The position numbers and the translations under genes are program-made. Source: Megasphaera vaginalis (ex Bordigoni et al. 2020) (lineage in GTDB: Bacteria; Bacillota; Negativicutes; Veillonellales; Megasphaeraceae). From it: 64,000 nucleotides of DNA. Location of the stretch: NCBI RefSeq assembly GCF_900240295.1, contig NZ_OEQB01000001.1, forward strand, positions 461,352 through 525,351, in the 5' to 3' direction. Below the pieces are notes generated by a model. The model worked only from the letters and a program-made list of their open reading frames with translations, had not been told where the DNA came from and did no database searches. Below are positions 44,000 to 53,530 of this stretch, one piece after another (the first letter of the stretch is position 1; every line of letters starts with the position of its first letter).

Positions 44000-44670
44000 C
44001 GTATCACCTCTTTTTCCCGCTCCAATCGCTGCGGTACCTCCGCCAGCGAAGCACACCGAAACCATATCGCACCGGCCACATCTTCCGGCACCGTTCCCAA
44101 ATCGGGCACCCAGACGGCGGCGATATCTGCAGCATGGGCGGCTTGCAGTCCTATGGCGGAATCTTCAAAAACGACGGCTTGTGACGGCGCTACGGATAAA
44201 TGGCGGCAAGCTGTCAGAAAAATATCGGGCGCCGGTTTACCGTGCGCAATCTCTTCCCCGCTTTGCAACAACGTAAAATACGGCAGAAGACCTGTCTTTT
44301 TCAGAAGATACCGAATTTGCACCAGCGGAGACGAAGAAGCCACGGCGCAGGCGATTTTCTTTTGCCGCGCGTAATCAAGACACTGTTCGAGACCTGCCTT
44401 GACAGGGATATCATGTTCTTGGTAATACCGTTCCTGATACGCCAATTTCACGCGCCGTACAGTTTCATAGGGGAAGTCACTCCCCAAAAAACGGCGAAAC
44501 ACGTCGCCGGCCGTAATCTGATTCATTCCCAACACGGCAAAAAAGGCTTCGTCAGGCACATCATACCCGAACTGCGCGGCAGCCGCCTGCCAACACTGCG
44601 CCGATATCGGTTCCGTGTCAAACATCAGTCCGTCCATATCAAATATAAAAAGTTTGATTTCTTTCTTCAT
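43996..44670 (-). CDS. HAD-family hydrolase (phosphoglucomutase/phosphatase-like)
   Basis: 224 aa. HAD motif I FIFDMDGLMFDTEP, motif II ASSSP, motif III lysine in GKPAPDIF, motif IV VFEDSAIGLQAA; a helical cap follows motif I. Beta-phosphoglucomutase-like subclass; substrate unknown. Translationally coupled to the efflux transporter. Confidence 0.9.
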   Translation of the reverse strand: MKKEIKLFIFDMDGLMFDTEPISAQCWQAAAAQFGYDVPDEAFFAVLGMNQITAGDVFRRFLGSDFPYETVRRVKLAYQERYYQEHDIPVKAGLEQCLDYARQKKIACAVASSSPLVQIRYLLKKTGLLPYFTLLQSGEEIAHGKPAPDIFLTACRHLSVAPSQAVVFEDSAIGLQAAHAADIAAVWVPDLGTVPEDVAGAIWFRCASLAEVPQRLEREKEVIR

Positions 44671-44754
44671 AATCCGCTCCTGTAACCTGTATTTTCAAGT
44701 TGAATAAATTTCATTATAGCCTTTCTTGTCCGCTTTGAAAAGAGCCGTCAACGA

Positions 44755-44790
44755 CAAGAGCAGATGCGCCGTAAAACGCACCTGCTCTTG
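44755..44790 (-). terminator. Hairpin at the end of the nrdDG unit
   Basis: Stem CAAGAGCAG-TGCG / CGCA-CTGCTCTTG with one mismatch; little U-run, so termination strength is uncertain. Confidence 0.6.
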
Positions 44791-44799
44791 CCGTTACAA

Positions 44800-45306
44800 T
44801 TATCTGCCGTCAGGCCACAGGAGGACTGCCGCCCCGGCAGCCTCGCTTTTTTTTATATCAATGACACGTTGATTGGCAGAACCGCGAAAGTAAAGTCCCG
44901 GATCCTTCAAGGCCTCTACAAAACGACCGTCTACCAATACATCACACAGTTCAAGAAGCTGAACGCGTTCTTCATCCTCTCGGATTTCTTCGTACGTATA
45001 GCCGGAATAAACCCATATATCCTTTTCGGGAACGGCTTTACGAACATCGCGCAGCAACGGGATCAAGGCTTTCGCGTTTTGCATCGGCTCACCGCCTAAA
45101 AGCGTCAGTCCCGAAACGACAGGCAACCGAAGATAAGAAAGCAGTTCCGCCGTCTCAACATCGGTCCATTCTTCTCCTGCCGAAAAATCCTGATACGCTT
45201 CATTGAAACAGTTGACGCAATGATGCGTACAACCTGTAACAAACAAAGAGGTGCGGATGCCGGGACCATTGGCGATATCAAACTTACGGATCTGACCATA
45301 TCTCAT
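44800..45306 (-). CDS. nrdG: Anaerobic ribonucleotide reductase activating protein
   Basis: 168-aa radical-SAM activase that places the glycyl radical on NrdD. Cluster motif GCTHHCVNCFNEAYQ (CxxxCxxC) and SAM motif LLGGEP. Start chosen at the ATG after AGGTGG; an in-frame GTG 9 nt upstream is the alternative. It begins 9 bp after the nrdD stop. Confidence 0.96.
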   Translation of the reverse strand: MRYGQIRKFDIANGPGIRTSLFVTGCTHHCVNCFNEAYQDFSAGEEWTDVETAELLSYLRLPVVSGLTLLGGEPMQNAKALIPLLRDVRKAVPEKDIWVYSGYTYEEIREDEERVQLLELCDVLVDGRFVEALKDPGLYFRGSANQRVIDIKKSEAAGAAVLLWPDGR

Positions 45307-45315
45307 ACAAACCAC

Positions 45316-47463
45316 CTATATGTGGAGGACACGGTCCTTTATTTCCTTGGTCCGCCCTTCATTCCAAAAATTTTCACCCAAATACCCGCACGTCCTGCGA
45401 ATAACGGTCAGCTTCGAACGATTCGTATTATGACAGCGCGGGCATTCCCACTCATTGTCATCATTGACGACAATCTCGCCGTCAAAGCCGCAAACATGGC
45501 AATAATCCAACTTCGTGTTAAATTCGGCATAGCTGATATTATCATAAATGTAGCGGATCATCGTCAAAATCGCCGGTACATTATGCGCCATATTGGGAAT
45601 TTCGGCATAACTGATGCACCCGCCTGTCGATTTATCTTCAAACTCCGATTCAAACGAGAATTTATCAAAAACATTGATCGGCTCGCGAACATCGACATGA
45701 TAACTGTTCGTATAATAGCCCTTATCGGTAACGTCTTTGATCTCACCGAAACGGGCTCTGTCTTTCTTGCAGAACCGATTGGTCAAACTTTCTGCCGGCG
45801 TGCCGTAGAGAGCAAAGCCGATATTCGTTTCTTCGCGCCACCGTTTGATATGGTCATTGAAATCGTCCATTACGCGATGCGCAAAAGCCTTTCCTTCCGG
45901 TTCCGTATGCGAGCAGTGCTTGGTCAGCAACGTAGCTTCATACATGCCGATATAGCCGAGAGACAGCGTCGCATACCCGCCATACATGAACCGTTCCACC
46001 GTTTCTCCCGGCTTCAGGCGTGCAATGGCGCCGTATTGCCAATGAATCGGCGAAACGTCGGACGTGATTTTTTTCAGCAGCTCGACACGTAGCAACAACG
46101 CCTTTTTACACAATTCCAGGCGTTTGTCGAGTATTTGGAAAAACTTTTCTTCATCTCCGTCAGCCAAGATCCCGATTTGTGGTAAATTCAGCGAAACGAC
46201 GCCCATATTGAAGCGGCCGTCGAATTTATACCTGCCCTCTTCATCTTTCCAGGGACTGAGGAAAGAGCGGCAGCCCATGGGGCTGAAAACATTCCCTTCA
46301 TACGTCTGGCGCATCTTTTTAGCCGAAATGTAATCGGGATACATCCGTTTCGCCGTACATTCGGCGGCAAGTTCCGTCAGATAATAGTACGGGCTGTTCT
46401 GATGAATATTATGTTCATCCAGGACATAAATCAATTTCGGAAAAGCCGGCGTCACATAGACATCCGCCTCATTCTTGATGCCTTGAATCCGTTGCCGCAG
46501 CAGTTCTTCCGTGATCAGCGCCGCTTCCCGGGCGTACTCGTAGTCCCGGGGGAAATACATGAAAAGTGTTACGAACGGCGCCTGTCCGTTCGTCGTCATC
46601 AACGTATTGATCTGGTACTGGATCGTCTGAATGCCGTCTTTAATTTCTTTTTTCGTCCGCTTCAAGGCAATCTCCCGAGCCTTATCCATGTCCGGTTCGA
46701 TACCGTATACTTCCCGTTGTTCCTCGACGACGGCCTTCATATATTTTTCGTAAGACTTGCGCACATAGGGAGCCAAAATACGGTCAATGCCGTTGATCGA
46801 CTGACCGCCGTACTGTCCGCTGGCGACTTGAGCTATGATCTGCGTCGTTACGGTACAGGCCACCTGAAAAGACTTCGGCGTATCGATCTTCTTGCCGTTA
46901 ATGACGGTGCCGTTGGCCAGCATATCCTCCAAATTAATGAGACAGCAATTGAACATAGGCTGAATGATATAGTCCATATCGTGAAAATGAATGGCGCCGC
47001 TGTCATGGGCCTGAACGATATCGGCAGGAATCAATTTACGCCGCGCAATATCCTTCGATATTTCGCCGGCAATCAAATCGCGCTGTGTCGATACGACGTG
47101 ACCGTTTTTATTGGAATTTTCGTCGAGAACGTCGAGGTTCGTATTATTCAACAACCCGAAAACATCTGTGTCCGTCGTATTCGTCTGCCGCTTGAAAGCC
47201 TGGATGGCCTTGTAATTTTCATAGGCCCGCGCCGTCGCCGGATTATTATACTGGATCAGTTTGTAATATACCTGATCTTCAATAGCGTAAATGGTCATTT
47301 CCTTCTGCATGGCAGTCGCGTACGCCTCTATTTCTCTAGCGATGGCTTCGGCCTGGCCCGCCTCGTATACGCCGCTGCTGCTGTTCATCGCCTTCTCGAT
47401 CGCTATCGTGATCTTGCTTCTGTCAAAAGGCACCTTCGTCCCGTTTCTCTTGATGACGTCCAT
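45316..47463 (-). CDS. nrdD: Anaerobic (class III) ribonucleoside-triphosphate reductase
   Basis: 715 aa. An N-terminal ATP-cone (VIKRNGTKVPFDRSKITIAI) regulates activity. The C-terminal zinc site has CHVCGF and CPRCHNTN, followed by the glycyl-radical loop RTCGYLGEN. Substrate-domain motifs such as NCCLINLEDML and GGCISYAEIP are intact. It makes dNTPs without oxygen. The ATG with GGAG upstream starting MDVIKRNG is used. Confidence 0.97.
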   Translation of the reverse strand: MDVIKRNGTKVPFDRSKITIAIEKAMNSSSGVYEAGQAEAIAREIEAYATAMQKEMTIYAIEDQVYYKLIQYNNPATARAYENYKAIQAFKRQTNTTDTDVFGLLNNTNLDVLDENSNKNGHVVSTQRDLIAGEISKDIARRKLIPADIVQAHDSGAIHFHDMDYIIQPMFNCCLINLEDMLANGTVINGKKIDTPKSFQVACTVTTQIIAQVASGQYGGQSINGIDRILAPYVRKSYEKYMKAVVEEQREVYGIEPDMDKAREIALKRTKKEIKDGIQTIQYQINTLMTTNGQAPFVTLFMYFPRDYEYAREAALITEELLRQRIQGIKNEADVYVTPAFPKLIYVLDEHNIHQNSPYYYLTELAAECTAKRMYPDYISAKKMRQTYEGNVFSPMGCRSFLSPWKDEEGRYKFDGRFNMGVVSLNLPQIGILADGDEEKFFQILDKRLELCKKALLLRVELLKKITSDVSPIHWQYGAIARLKPGETVERFMYGGYATLSLGYIGMYEATLLTKHCSHTEPEGKAFAHRVMDDFNDHIKRWREETNIGFALYGTPAESLTNRFCKKDRARFGEIKDVTDKGYYTNSYHVDVREPINVFDKFSFESEFEDKSTGGCISYAEIPNMAHNVPAILTMIRYIYDNISYAEFNTKLDYCHVCGFDGEIVVNDDNEWECPRCHNTNRSKLTVIRRTCGYLGENFWNEGRTKEIKDRVLHI

Positions 47464-47480
47464 ACCGCACGCTCCTTCAT

Positions 47481-47496
47481 ACAGTATATAGTATAT
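47481..47496 (-). promoter_or_regulatory. NrdR-box-like sequence ahead of nrdD
   Basis: ACAGTATATAGTATAT resembles the NrdR box consensus, but it is close to the ribosome-binding site and I see only one copy, while NrdR sites are usually paired. Confidence 0.35.
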
Positions 47497-47559
47497 ATAA
47501 AAAATAAACCACTTTTTCCCTACCACATATCGTTTATCGTCTCCATGGAGTCTATGACA

Positions 47560-47588
47560 ATATTACTACATCTGGTACTTCATGTCAA
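47560..47588 (-). promoter_or_regulatory. Promoter of nrdDG
   Basis: TTGACA-N17-TAATAT on the minus strand, about 95-100 bp before nrdD. Confidence 0.7.
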
Positions 47589-47589
47589 T

Positions 47590-47612
47590 GATCATATACA
47601 TGATATATGATC
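47590..47612. promoter_or_regulatory. Perfect inverted repeat next to the nrdD -35 box
   Basis: GATCATATA-N5-TATATGATC, adjoining the -35. It looks like an operator for an activator of unknown identity; it is not the NrdR motif. Confidence 0.5.
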
Positions 47613-47645
47613 CGGAACGATTGCTTCTGTTTGGCTAAACTACGC

Positions 47646-47673
47646 AAAAAGAGGCGGGTTTTCCACCTGCCTC
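47646..47673 (-). terminator. Terminator of tcdA
   Basis: Stem GAGGCAGGT / ACCCGCCTC (one wobble) with UUUUU on the minus strand. Confidence 0.85.
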
Positions 47674-47695
47674 TCGTTTCTTCTGCTCCTATTCT

Positions 47696-48409
47696 TTATG
47701 GTAATCCGATCAGATCGCGAATGACGGCGCCGGCTATGATCAAGCCGGCAACGGAAGGGACAAAGGAGATGCTGCCGGGACTCGGACGCGCGCCGTCATG
47801 GTTCTGCCGCGGCGGCAGCGGCGGTTCTTTCGAGTAGACAACTTTGACGCCATGAATACCTCGTTTTTTCAACTCTCTGCGCATGATCTTTGCCAGGGGA
47901 TCAACGGAAGTCTTTTCAATCGTCGACACTTCAAACCATTCGGGATGCAGCTTGTTTCCCGCTCCCATAGATGAAATGACGGGAATTCCCGCAGCAAAGG
48001 CTTCTGCAACGACGCCGATCTTGGCCTGCACCGTGTCAATGGCGTCAACGATATAGTCGGCTCCCGCATTCGCAATAAACCCGGCCTCTTCATCGGGCAA
48101 ATAAAAGACAGCATGCGTTTCCACAACCAGCTCCGGATTGATCGACAAAAGACGTCGCTGCATAACATCCGTTTTGCGCTGTCCGACCGTTTCCGTCGTA
48201 GCGCCGAGTTGCCGATTGAGATTCGACGGATCAAAGGTATCGGCATCAATCAGGATCAAGCGGCCGATACCGGCACGACACAGTCCTTCGGCGACGAAAG
48301 AGCCCACGCCGCCCAGACCGAAGACCATGACCGTTTTTTTCGCGAGATCGGCGACTTTATCCGCGCCGATCAGCAAAGCCGTCCGTTGTGTATATTCCGC
48401 TTTCATCAT
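47696..48409 (-). CDS. tcdA: tRNA threonylcarbamoyladenosine dehydratase (TcdA/CsdL)
   Basis: 237 aa, E1/ThiF fold. ATP-binding FGLGGVGSFVAEGLCRAGIG, then LIDADTFDPSNLNRQ and VDAIDTVQAKI. It cyclises t6A37 in tRNA. The C-terminal part (LPPRQNHDGARPSPGSISFVPS) is typical of this branch. Its ATG overlaps the stop of the glyoxalase-like gene. Confidence 0.92.
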   Translation of the reverse strand: MMKAEYTQRTALLIGADKVADLAKKTVMVFGLGGVGSFVAEGLCRAGIGRLILIDADTFDPSNLNRQLGATTETVGQRKTDVMQRRLLSINPELVVETHAVFYLPDEEAGFIANAGADYIVDAIDTVQAKIGVVAEAFAAGIPVISSMGAGNKLHPEWFEVSTIEKTSVDPLAKIMRRELKKRGIHGVKVVYSKEPPLPPRQNHDGARPSPGSISFVPSVAGLIIAGAVIRDLIGLP

Positions 48410-48771
48410 TTGCGTTCCGGAACGATTTCAAGCCAATATCCGTCAGGATCGGCAATGAAATAAATACCCATGTGCGGATTTTCGTAAACGACACAATCCA
48501 TCGCTTTATGTTTGGCTAACGCCGCAGCCATATCGGCAACGGCAAAAGCCGTATGGAATTCATTTTCACCGAGATTATACGGTTCTTTACGATCCTTAAG
48601 CCAAGTCAGCTCCAAACAGAAATCGCTGACACCGTCACCGACGTAAACGATCGTAAAAGCCGGATTTTCAATGCGGCGGACTTCTTTCAGTCCCAGGGCC
48701 GCTTCATAAAAATCCATGCTTCGTTTCAAATCGAGGACGTTAAAATTCGTGTGTTTAAATGTAAACTGCAT
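48406..48771 (-). CDS. VOC-family glyoxalase-like protein
   Basis: 121 aa, one VOC/glyoxalase I module pair: FKHTNFNVLDLKRSMDFYEAALG, FCLELTWLKDRKEPYNLG, and the C-terminal FIADPDGYWLEIVP. Metal ligands His (KHTN), Glu (LELT), His (EFHTAF) and Glu (LEIV) fit lactoylglutathione-lyase-like proteins. Actual substrate is uncertain. ATG after GGGGG at 10 nt. Confidence 0.88.
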   Translation of the reverse strand: MQFTFKHTNFNVLDLKRSMDFYEAALGLKEVRRIENPAFTIVYVGDGVSDFCLELTWLKDRKEPYNLGENEFHTAFAVADMAAALAKHKAMDCVVYENPHMGIYFIADPDGYWLEIVPERK

Positions 48772-48785
48772 ACGTCTGTTTCCCC

Positions 48786-49265
48786 CTATTCTCCTTGCCA
48801 ATCTTTCGTCACCGAAATCCAGGCGGCGGCAGCGGCACAGGTTTCCAACTCGTTCAGTGTCAGTTCGATCATGCTGTTTGCCGTGCCGCAAGCCGGAAAG
48901 ACGGTTTCGTAACGGCGCAACGACTCATCCAGGTACACGGTAACGCCCGGCTTGACGCCGAATGGACAAACGCCACCGACGGGATACCCGATCAACGACT
49001 CCACGTCTGCCGCTTTGATCATGGACGGCTTCTGACCGAAAAAGGCTTTGAACTGTTTGTTGTCAATGCGAGCGTCGCCGGCGCAAACGACAAGCAGCGG
49101 CCGGCCATTGACGAGAAAGGAAAGCGATTTGGCAATACGCCCTTCTTCCGTGTGCAAAGCAGCCGCGGCTTCCGCCACCGTTGCGCTGGATACGGCCAAT
49201 TCCGTGACGCGGCCGGTCATCTGCCACTGATCCAAATGAGCCCGTACGCGTTCAATTGCTGTCAT
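48786..49265 (-). CDS. YbaK/EbsC-family protein (aminoacyl-tRNA deacylase-like)
   Basis: 159 aa with family motifs GRIAKSLSFLVNGRPLLV (conserved Lys), GYPVGGVCPFGVKPGVTVY and FPACGTANSMIELT. Related proteins (YbaK, ProX) remove mischarged amino acids from tRNA. Substrate not readable. The start at MTAIERV follows GGAG; three codons upstream a GTG is possible. It is closely followed by the glyoxalase-like gene. Confidence 0.88.
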   Translation of the reverse strand: MTAIERVRAHLDQWQMTGRVTELAVSSATVAEAAAALHTEEGRIAKSLSFLVNGRPLLVVCAGDARIDNKQFKAFFGQKPSMIKAADVESLIGYPVGGVCPFGVKPGVTVYLDESLRRYETVFPACGTANSMIELTLNELETCAAAAAWISVTKDWQGE

Positions 49266-49337
49266 GGACACCACTCCTTTATAGTTGTTCGGCTTGATTG
49301 TTATTATAGGATATTACGTTCGTTTCTTCAACTGCCA

Positions 49338-52300
49338 TCACGGCAAGGCAAATCGCACCGTACTGCCGCGATCTGTTTTATCGACGATCAATTGCGTGTC
49401 GATACGGTCGCGTAATTCCGGCACGTGTGAAATGATCCCGACAAGACGGCCGCCCTGTTTCAGTTGCACCAGTACTTTTAAAGCAAAATCCAGGGTCTCA
49501 CTGTCCAGGGTCCCGAAGCCTTCGTCAATGAACATCGTATCCAGCCGAATGCCGCCGGAATAGGCCTGCACAACGTCGGCCAATCCCAATGCCAGTGACA
49601 GAGAAGCCAAAAACGTCTCGCCTCCCGAAAGCGTATTGGCCGGCCGTACGTACCCCGTATACTGATCAAAAACGGCTATATCAAGGCCTATTTTCTGTAC
49701 CCGTCGATCATCCCACGTCCGGGAACGCTGCAGTGAATACCGGCTGCGGCTCATTAACTGCAATCTGGCGTTAGCCGCCATCAGCACTTCATCCAAGAGG
49801 GCTCCCAAAACATACCGCTCGAAATTAACGCCCGTTTTGTCGCCGCGGATCAATTCATATAACGCGCCGACAGTTTTATATTGTTCCTGCAAATGCGCCT
49901 GCTGCCGTGCAATATGCCGCAACTCGGCATCGTTTTTCAATAATCCCGCTTTATTGGCAGTCGCTGTCGCCACTGCCGCCGTCAACTGCTGACAACGGTC
50001 ATATTTTTCCTTGCCCGCCGCATTCAACGCCGCCATATCCGGCTGCGGCCGACTGTCGATAGCCGCTTCATGCTGACTGATCTGTCCTTGTATCTGGGCC
50101 ACGTTCCGGAGATATTCCGTATACTGCTTTTCTTCCTCCTCCAGACCGGGCAATTCCACCTGCAACAGCCTGCATTCGCCGATATCGGCAAAGCCTGCCG
50201 CCGCCGCTTGCTGCTTTAATTCATCAAAAGCGGTTTTATACTGCTCCCGATAGGCCTCCACTTGCTCCGCATACTGCCGCTTTTTGGCGCCGTATGTCGC
50301 GACGGCCCGCTCTGCCTGCAACGCTTTTTCCGCCGTTTGCCGCAACGCTTCCTGATAGCCATCAACGTCGCGCTGAAGCTGCCGCAACTCCCGATCCAAC
50401 TGTTCCTGCGCGCGATAGGCTGCCGGTACTTCTTCGACGGCATGCTGCAATCCGGCTGCCGCGGCAACCGCCTCCTGCCGGCAATGCAGCATTACGTCGC
50501 GCGCCTCGTTCTCCATCTGCTCACAGCGCTTCAACGCGTCTTCCGCCGAACCGGTCAATCCTTCGACGTCGCGCCGGCGCGCTTCCTTTTTCTCCCACAT
50601 CTTTACACTTTGTTCCGCTTCCGACAAGCGCGTTCGCCATACGGCAAGCGTACCGTCAACCGGGTACAGCTGCCGCTGTACAGCAAGATTGTTCCGCTTC
50701 TCTTCCCCCGCCGTTTGCAGCTGTGCGCAGACGACATCCCATTTTCGATAATCGGCGGCACTTTTTTCCGCAGCCAGGCGGCGCTTTTCCACGTCATCTT
50801 CACGCGGCAGATCCGGGGGCTGCAGAGCCGGCTGCAAATGCTCAACGGCGCCGCATACGGGACAAGGCACGCCTTCTTCCAAAGTTTGCGCTAAAAGCGC
50901 GGCCTGGCCCCTGAGAAACAATTGCCGAACTGCATCATAATCAAGCTTATCTTGCCTGGCCTTAGCTTCAGCTTCTTTTTTTCGACCTTGTGCTTCTGCC
51001 AGTTTTTTCTCCATTGCTGCCGCTTCTATAACTGATTTCAGCAGTCTTCCTTCAATATCGACGCGTTCCCGCATCCTCTCGACGTCATTTGCCGCTTTGG
51101 CCAATGCCGCCGCCGCTTCACGCAGCGCGCCGCCTTCCTGGCGGAGCGCCGCCAGGTCCCGACTGTGCCGCTCCTTATTCGCCAGCACGTCTGCCAGCGC
51201 CTTTTCCGCTGCGCCGGAACGCTTTTCTTTCTCTTCCCACACTTGTCGGAGCGAGTGAAGAACGGCCACCTTCTCTTTCAGCCGGTGCAGTTCCGTGATT
51301 TTATTTTCCCTTGCTTTATAGGCATCTTTCTTCGCTTCAAGGGCTTCCTTTTCCTCGGTCAGACGACGACCTTCCCCTTCGGCCCGCTCCAATGCGGCTG
51401 CCGCTGCATCCAGTTTTTTGCGCGTTTCGCCGCCGAGCCTTGCAAGCTCGTCGACATGCTTGCAAGGCTCGGCCAGAAGTCTGGCACCGTGGAGCCGGTC
51501 AATATGGCGTTTGCGTTCGGCCATCGTCTCCTGCTGCGCCGCCAACGCCGCCATTTTTGCTTTACTCTGTGTCAATGACTGCCACAAATCAGCCAGTTGC
51601 CGCGCTTGATTAAACGTTTGCTGGAACTCGGCCCGCTCCCTCTCAGCATGCTCCGATTCCTGTTTCAATGCTGCCAACCTTTCCTCATTTTCCCGAATCA
51701 CAACTGCCAGCTGCGCTTCATCGGCAACTTCCAGTGCCGTCAATATCCGGTTGCGCCGGTCATTTTCCTCTCTGTTGCGTTGCGCGATTTCCCGGTGCCG
51801 TTCTTCGATCTTTCCTTCAAGCCGTGCATACTGCTGCGTATGAAACAAGGTCTGCATAATCTGCTGCCGATCTGCAGAACTTGCCAGCAATAATTTGCGA
51901 AAATCCCCTTGCGGCAGAAGGACAACTTGCCGAAATTGATCGACGTCGAAACCGAGCAGTCGTTCCGCTTCAGCCGTCACATTTTTGCTGACATGATACG
52001 CCAATTCTTTACCGTCATCATCGACTTCACACAATTCCGCTTCGGCGACAGCCTGCCGCAATCCCTTTTTATCCTTGCGCAGTACGGTCTGCTCAGGACT
52101 ACGGCTGACACGATAACGACGAGGTCCCAGAGAAAAGGTAAAGGTAACGGACGTTTTTTGCGCCACCGTCGCATACTCACTGCGCATATGCGCGCCGGAA
52201 CGCATATTGCCGCTCGTTTTGCCATACAGGGCATAACAAATGGCGTCGAGAATCGTCGTTTTGCCGGCTCCGGTAGGGCCGCAGATCAGAAAAAGGCTGC

Positions 52301-52382
52301 GCTCGCCGAGACGGCGAAAGTCCACGACTTCACAACCGGCATAGGGGCCGAAGGCATTGATCTCCAACAGGATCGGCTTCAT
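49338..52382 (-). CDS. sbcC: Nuclease complex ATPase SbcC
   Basis: 1014 aa. Walker A GPTGAGKTTILDAI near residue 30; long coiled coils on both sides of the zinc hook GVPCPVCGAVEHL (near residue 507); C-terminal ABC signature TLSGGETFLASLSLALGLA and Walker B FIDEGFGTLD. With SbcD it cleaves hairpins and blocked DNA ends. The start overlaps the sbcD stop (ATGA). Confidence 0.97.
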   Translation of the reverse strand: MKPILLEINAFGPYAGCEVVDFRRLGERSLFLICGPTGAGKTTILDAICYALYGKTSGNMRSGAHMRSEYATVAQKTSVTFTFSLGPRRYRVSRSPEQTVLRKDKKGLRQAVAEAELCEVDDDGKELAYHVSKNVTAEAERLLGFDVDQFRQVVLLPQGDFRKLLLASSADRQQIMQTLFHTQQYARLEGKIEERHREIAQRNREENDRRNRILTALEVADEAQLAVVIRENEERLAALKQESEHAERERAEFQQTFNQARQLADLWQSLTQSKAKMAALAAQQETMAERKRHIDRLHGARLLAEPCKHVDELARLGGETRKKLDAAAAALERAEGEGRRLTEEKEALEAKKDAYKARENKITELHRLKEKVAVLHSLRQVWEEKEKRSGAAEKALADVLANKERHSRDLAALRQEGGALREAAAALAKAANDVERMRERVDIEGRLLKSVIEAAAMEKKLAEAQGRKKEAEAKARQDKLDYDAVRQLFLRGQAALLAQTLEEGVPCPVCGAVEHLQPALQPPDLPREDDVEKRRLAAEKSAADYRKWDVVCAQLQTAGEEKRNNLAVQRQLYPVDGTLAVWRTRLSEAEQSVKMWEKKEARRRDVEGLTGSAEDALKRCEQMENEARDVMLHCRQEAVAAAAGLQHAVEEVPAAYRAQEQLDRELRQLQRDVDGYQEALRQTAEKALQAERAVATYGAKKRQYAEQVEAYREQYKTAFDELKQQAAAAGFADIGECRLLQVELPGLEEEEKQYTEYLRNVAQIQGQISQHEAAIDSRPQPDMAALNAAGKEKYDRCQQLTAAVATATANKAGLLKNDAELRHIARQQAHLQEQYKTVGALYELIRGDKTGVNFERYVLGALLDEVLMAANARLQLMSRSRYSLQRSRTWDDRRVQKIGLDIAVFDQYTGYVRPANTLSGGETFLASLSLALGLADVVQAYSGGIRLDTMFIDEGFGTLDSETLDFALKVLVQLKQGGRLVGIISHVPELRDRIDTQLIVDKTDRGSTVRFALP

Positions 52383-53530
52383 CTGCTTTCCTCCCTTTCT
52401 TCTCGTTCCAATTCCTGCCACAAGTCCTGCAGGCATGATTTTTCGGCTGCCGTAAGCCCTTGCTGCGGCCGCATGGCAGATACAAAACTTTCAAAAAGCT
52501 GCTGCGCCGTTGACTGTTGCAGGTCAAGCCGACGCTCCCCTGCCGTATCGGAAAGCTGCCGCTGCGGCATTTCCAAGGCTAACGCCCGCGGAAATTTGCG
52601 GCGCGCCTTGGCCATGCCGTCAAGAATCGGCTGCGTGTCTTGCAAGCGGAGCAGAACAAAATCGTCATGTGCGGCAGTGCCGTCTCCCATGATATCGTCA
52701 AAAAAGCCTGTCATTATCCTGACATCATGGCGCGGCGCCAAGGGAATCGTCTCGCTGCAGACGCCGCCGTCCTTGTCGATCTCGGCCAGGACGGCCCCCT
52801 TTTTCTGACCGGCTTCGCTGAACGAATATTTCAAAAGGCTGCCGGCATAACGAATCATCTGACCGCCGACTTGTTGCGGCCCGTGCAGGTGCCCCAACGC
52901 CGTATACGAAAATCCCACGAACAGCGCCGGAGACACGACTTCCGTACCGCCGACGGAAAGGGGCCGTTCCGAATCACTGACGGCGCCGCCGGCAACGAAA
53001 GCGTGCGCAATGCAGACCGAACGCGCTGTCGTTACTTGCTGTCGCTGCTGCCGACAAAGATACTGCAGCGCCTGGTCCCAGTCGCGAATCGTATCATCCT
53101 GACTGCAGTGCCGTACTGCCGCCGGTTCGGCAAACGGCAGCGAAACAAAAGAAACCGGTCCCCAATCATCGCTGAGGACGACCGGCCCGCCCAGGTGCCG
53201 CAAATCGCCGCTAATATACAGACCGCCCTGTTCCAGCAGACGACTGCCGAAAGAAAGCCGTGAAGCGCTGTCATGATTGCCGCTGATAACAAAAAAGGGC
53301 AGTTTCATGTCCTTCGTGATCTTGGTCACTACTTCATCGAACAACGCGACTGCATCAACAGGCGGCAGGCTGCGGTCATAAACATCTCCGGCCAAGATGA
53401 CGGCGTCGGGCCGGCAATCCCGCAAAAAAGGCAAAAACTGTTCTTTCAGCAAATAATCCTGCTCATCCGTCAGATAATCACCGTAAAATAATTTTCCTAA
53501 ATGCCAATCGGCAGTATGGACAAGACGCAC
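52379..53530 (-). CDS. sbcD: Nuclease SbcD
   Basis: 383 aa, metallophosphoesterase. Motifs HTADWHLGKLFYG, VILAGDVYDRSLPP and VISGNHDSASRL are complete, with a later HLHGPQQVG. It starts with GTG immediately after the nfo stop, using GAGGTG within the nfo end as its ribosome-binding site. Confidence 0.97.
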   Translation of the reverse strand: MRLVHTADWHLGKLFYGDYLTDEQDYLLKEQFLPFLRDCRPDAVILAGDVYDRSLPPVDAVALFDEVVTKITKDMKLPFFVISGNHDSASRLSFGSRLLEQGGLYISGDLRHLGGPVVLSDDWGPVSFVSLPFAEPAAVRHCSQDDTIRDWDQALQYLCRQQRQQVTTARSVCIAHAFVAGGAVSDSERPLSVGGTEVVSPALFVGFSYTALGHLHGPQQVGGQMIRYAGSLLKYSFSEAGQKKGAVLAEIDKDGGVCSETIPLAPRHDVRIMTGFFDDIMGDGTAAHDDFVLLRLQDTQPILDGMAKARRKFPRALALEMPQRQLSDTAGERRLDLQQSTAQQLFESFVSAMRPQQGLTAAEKSCLQDLWQELEREEREESR

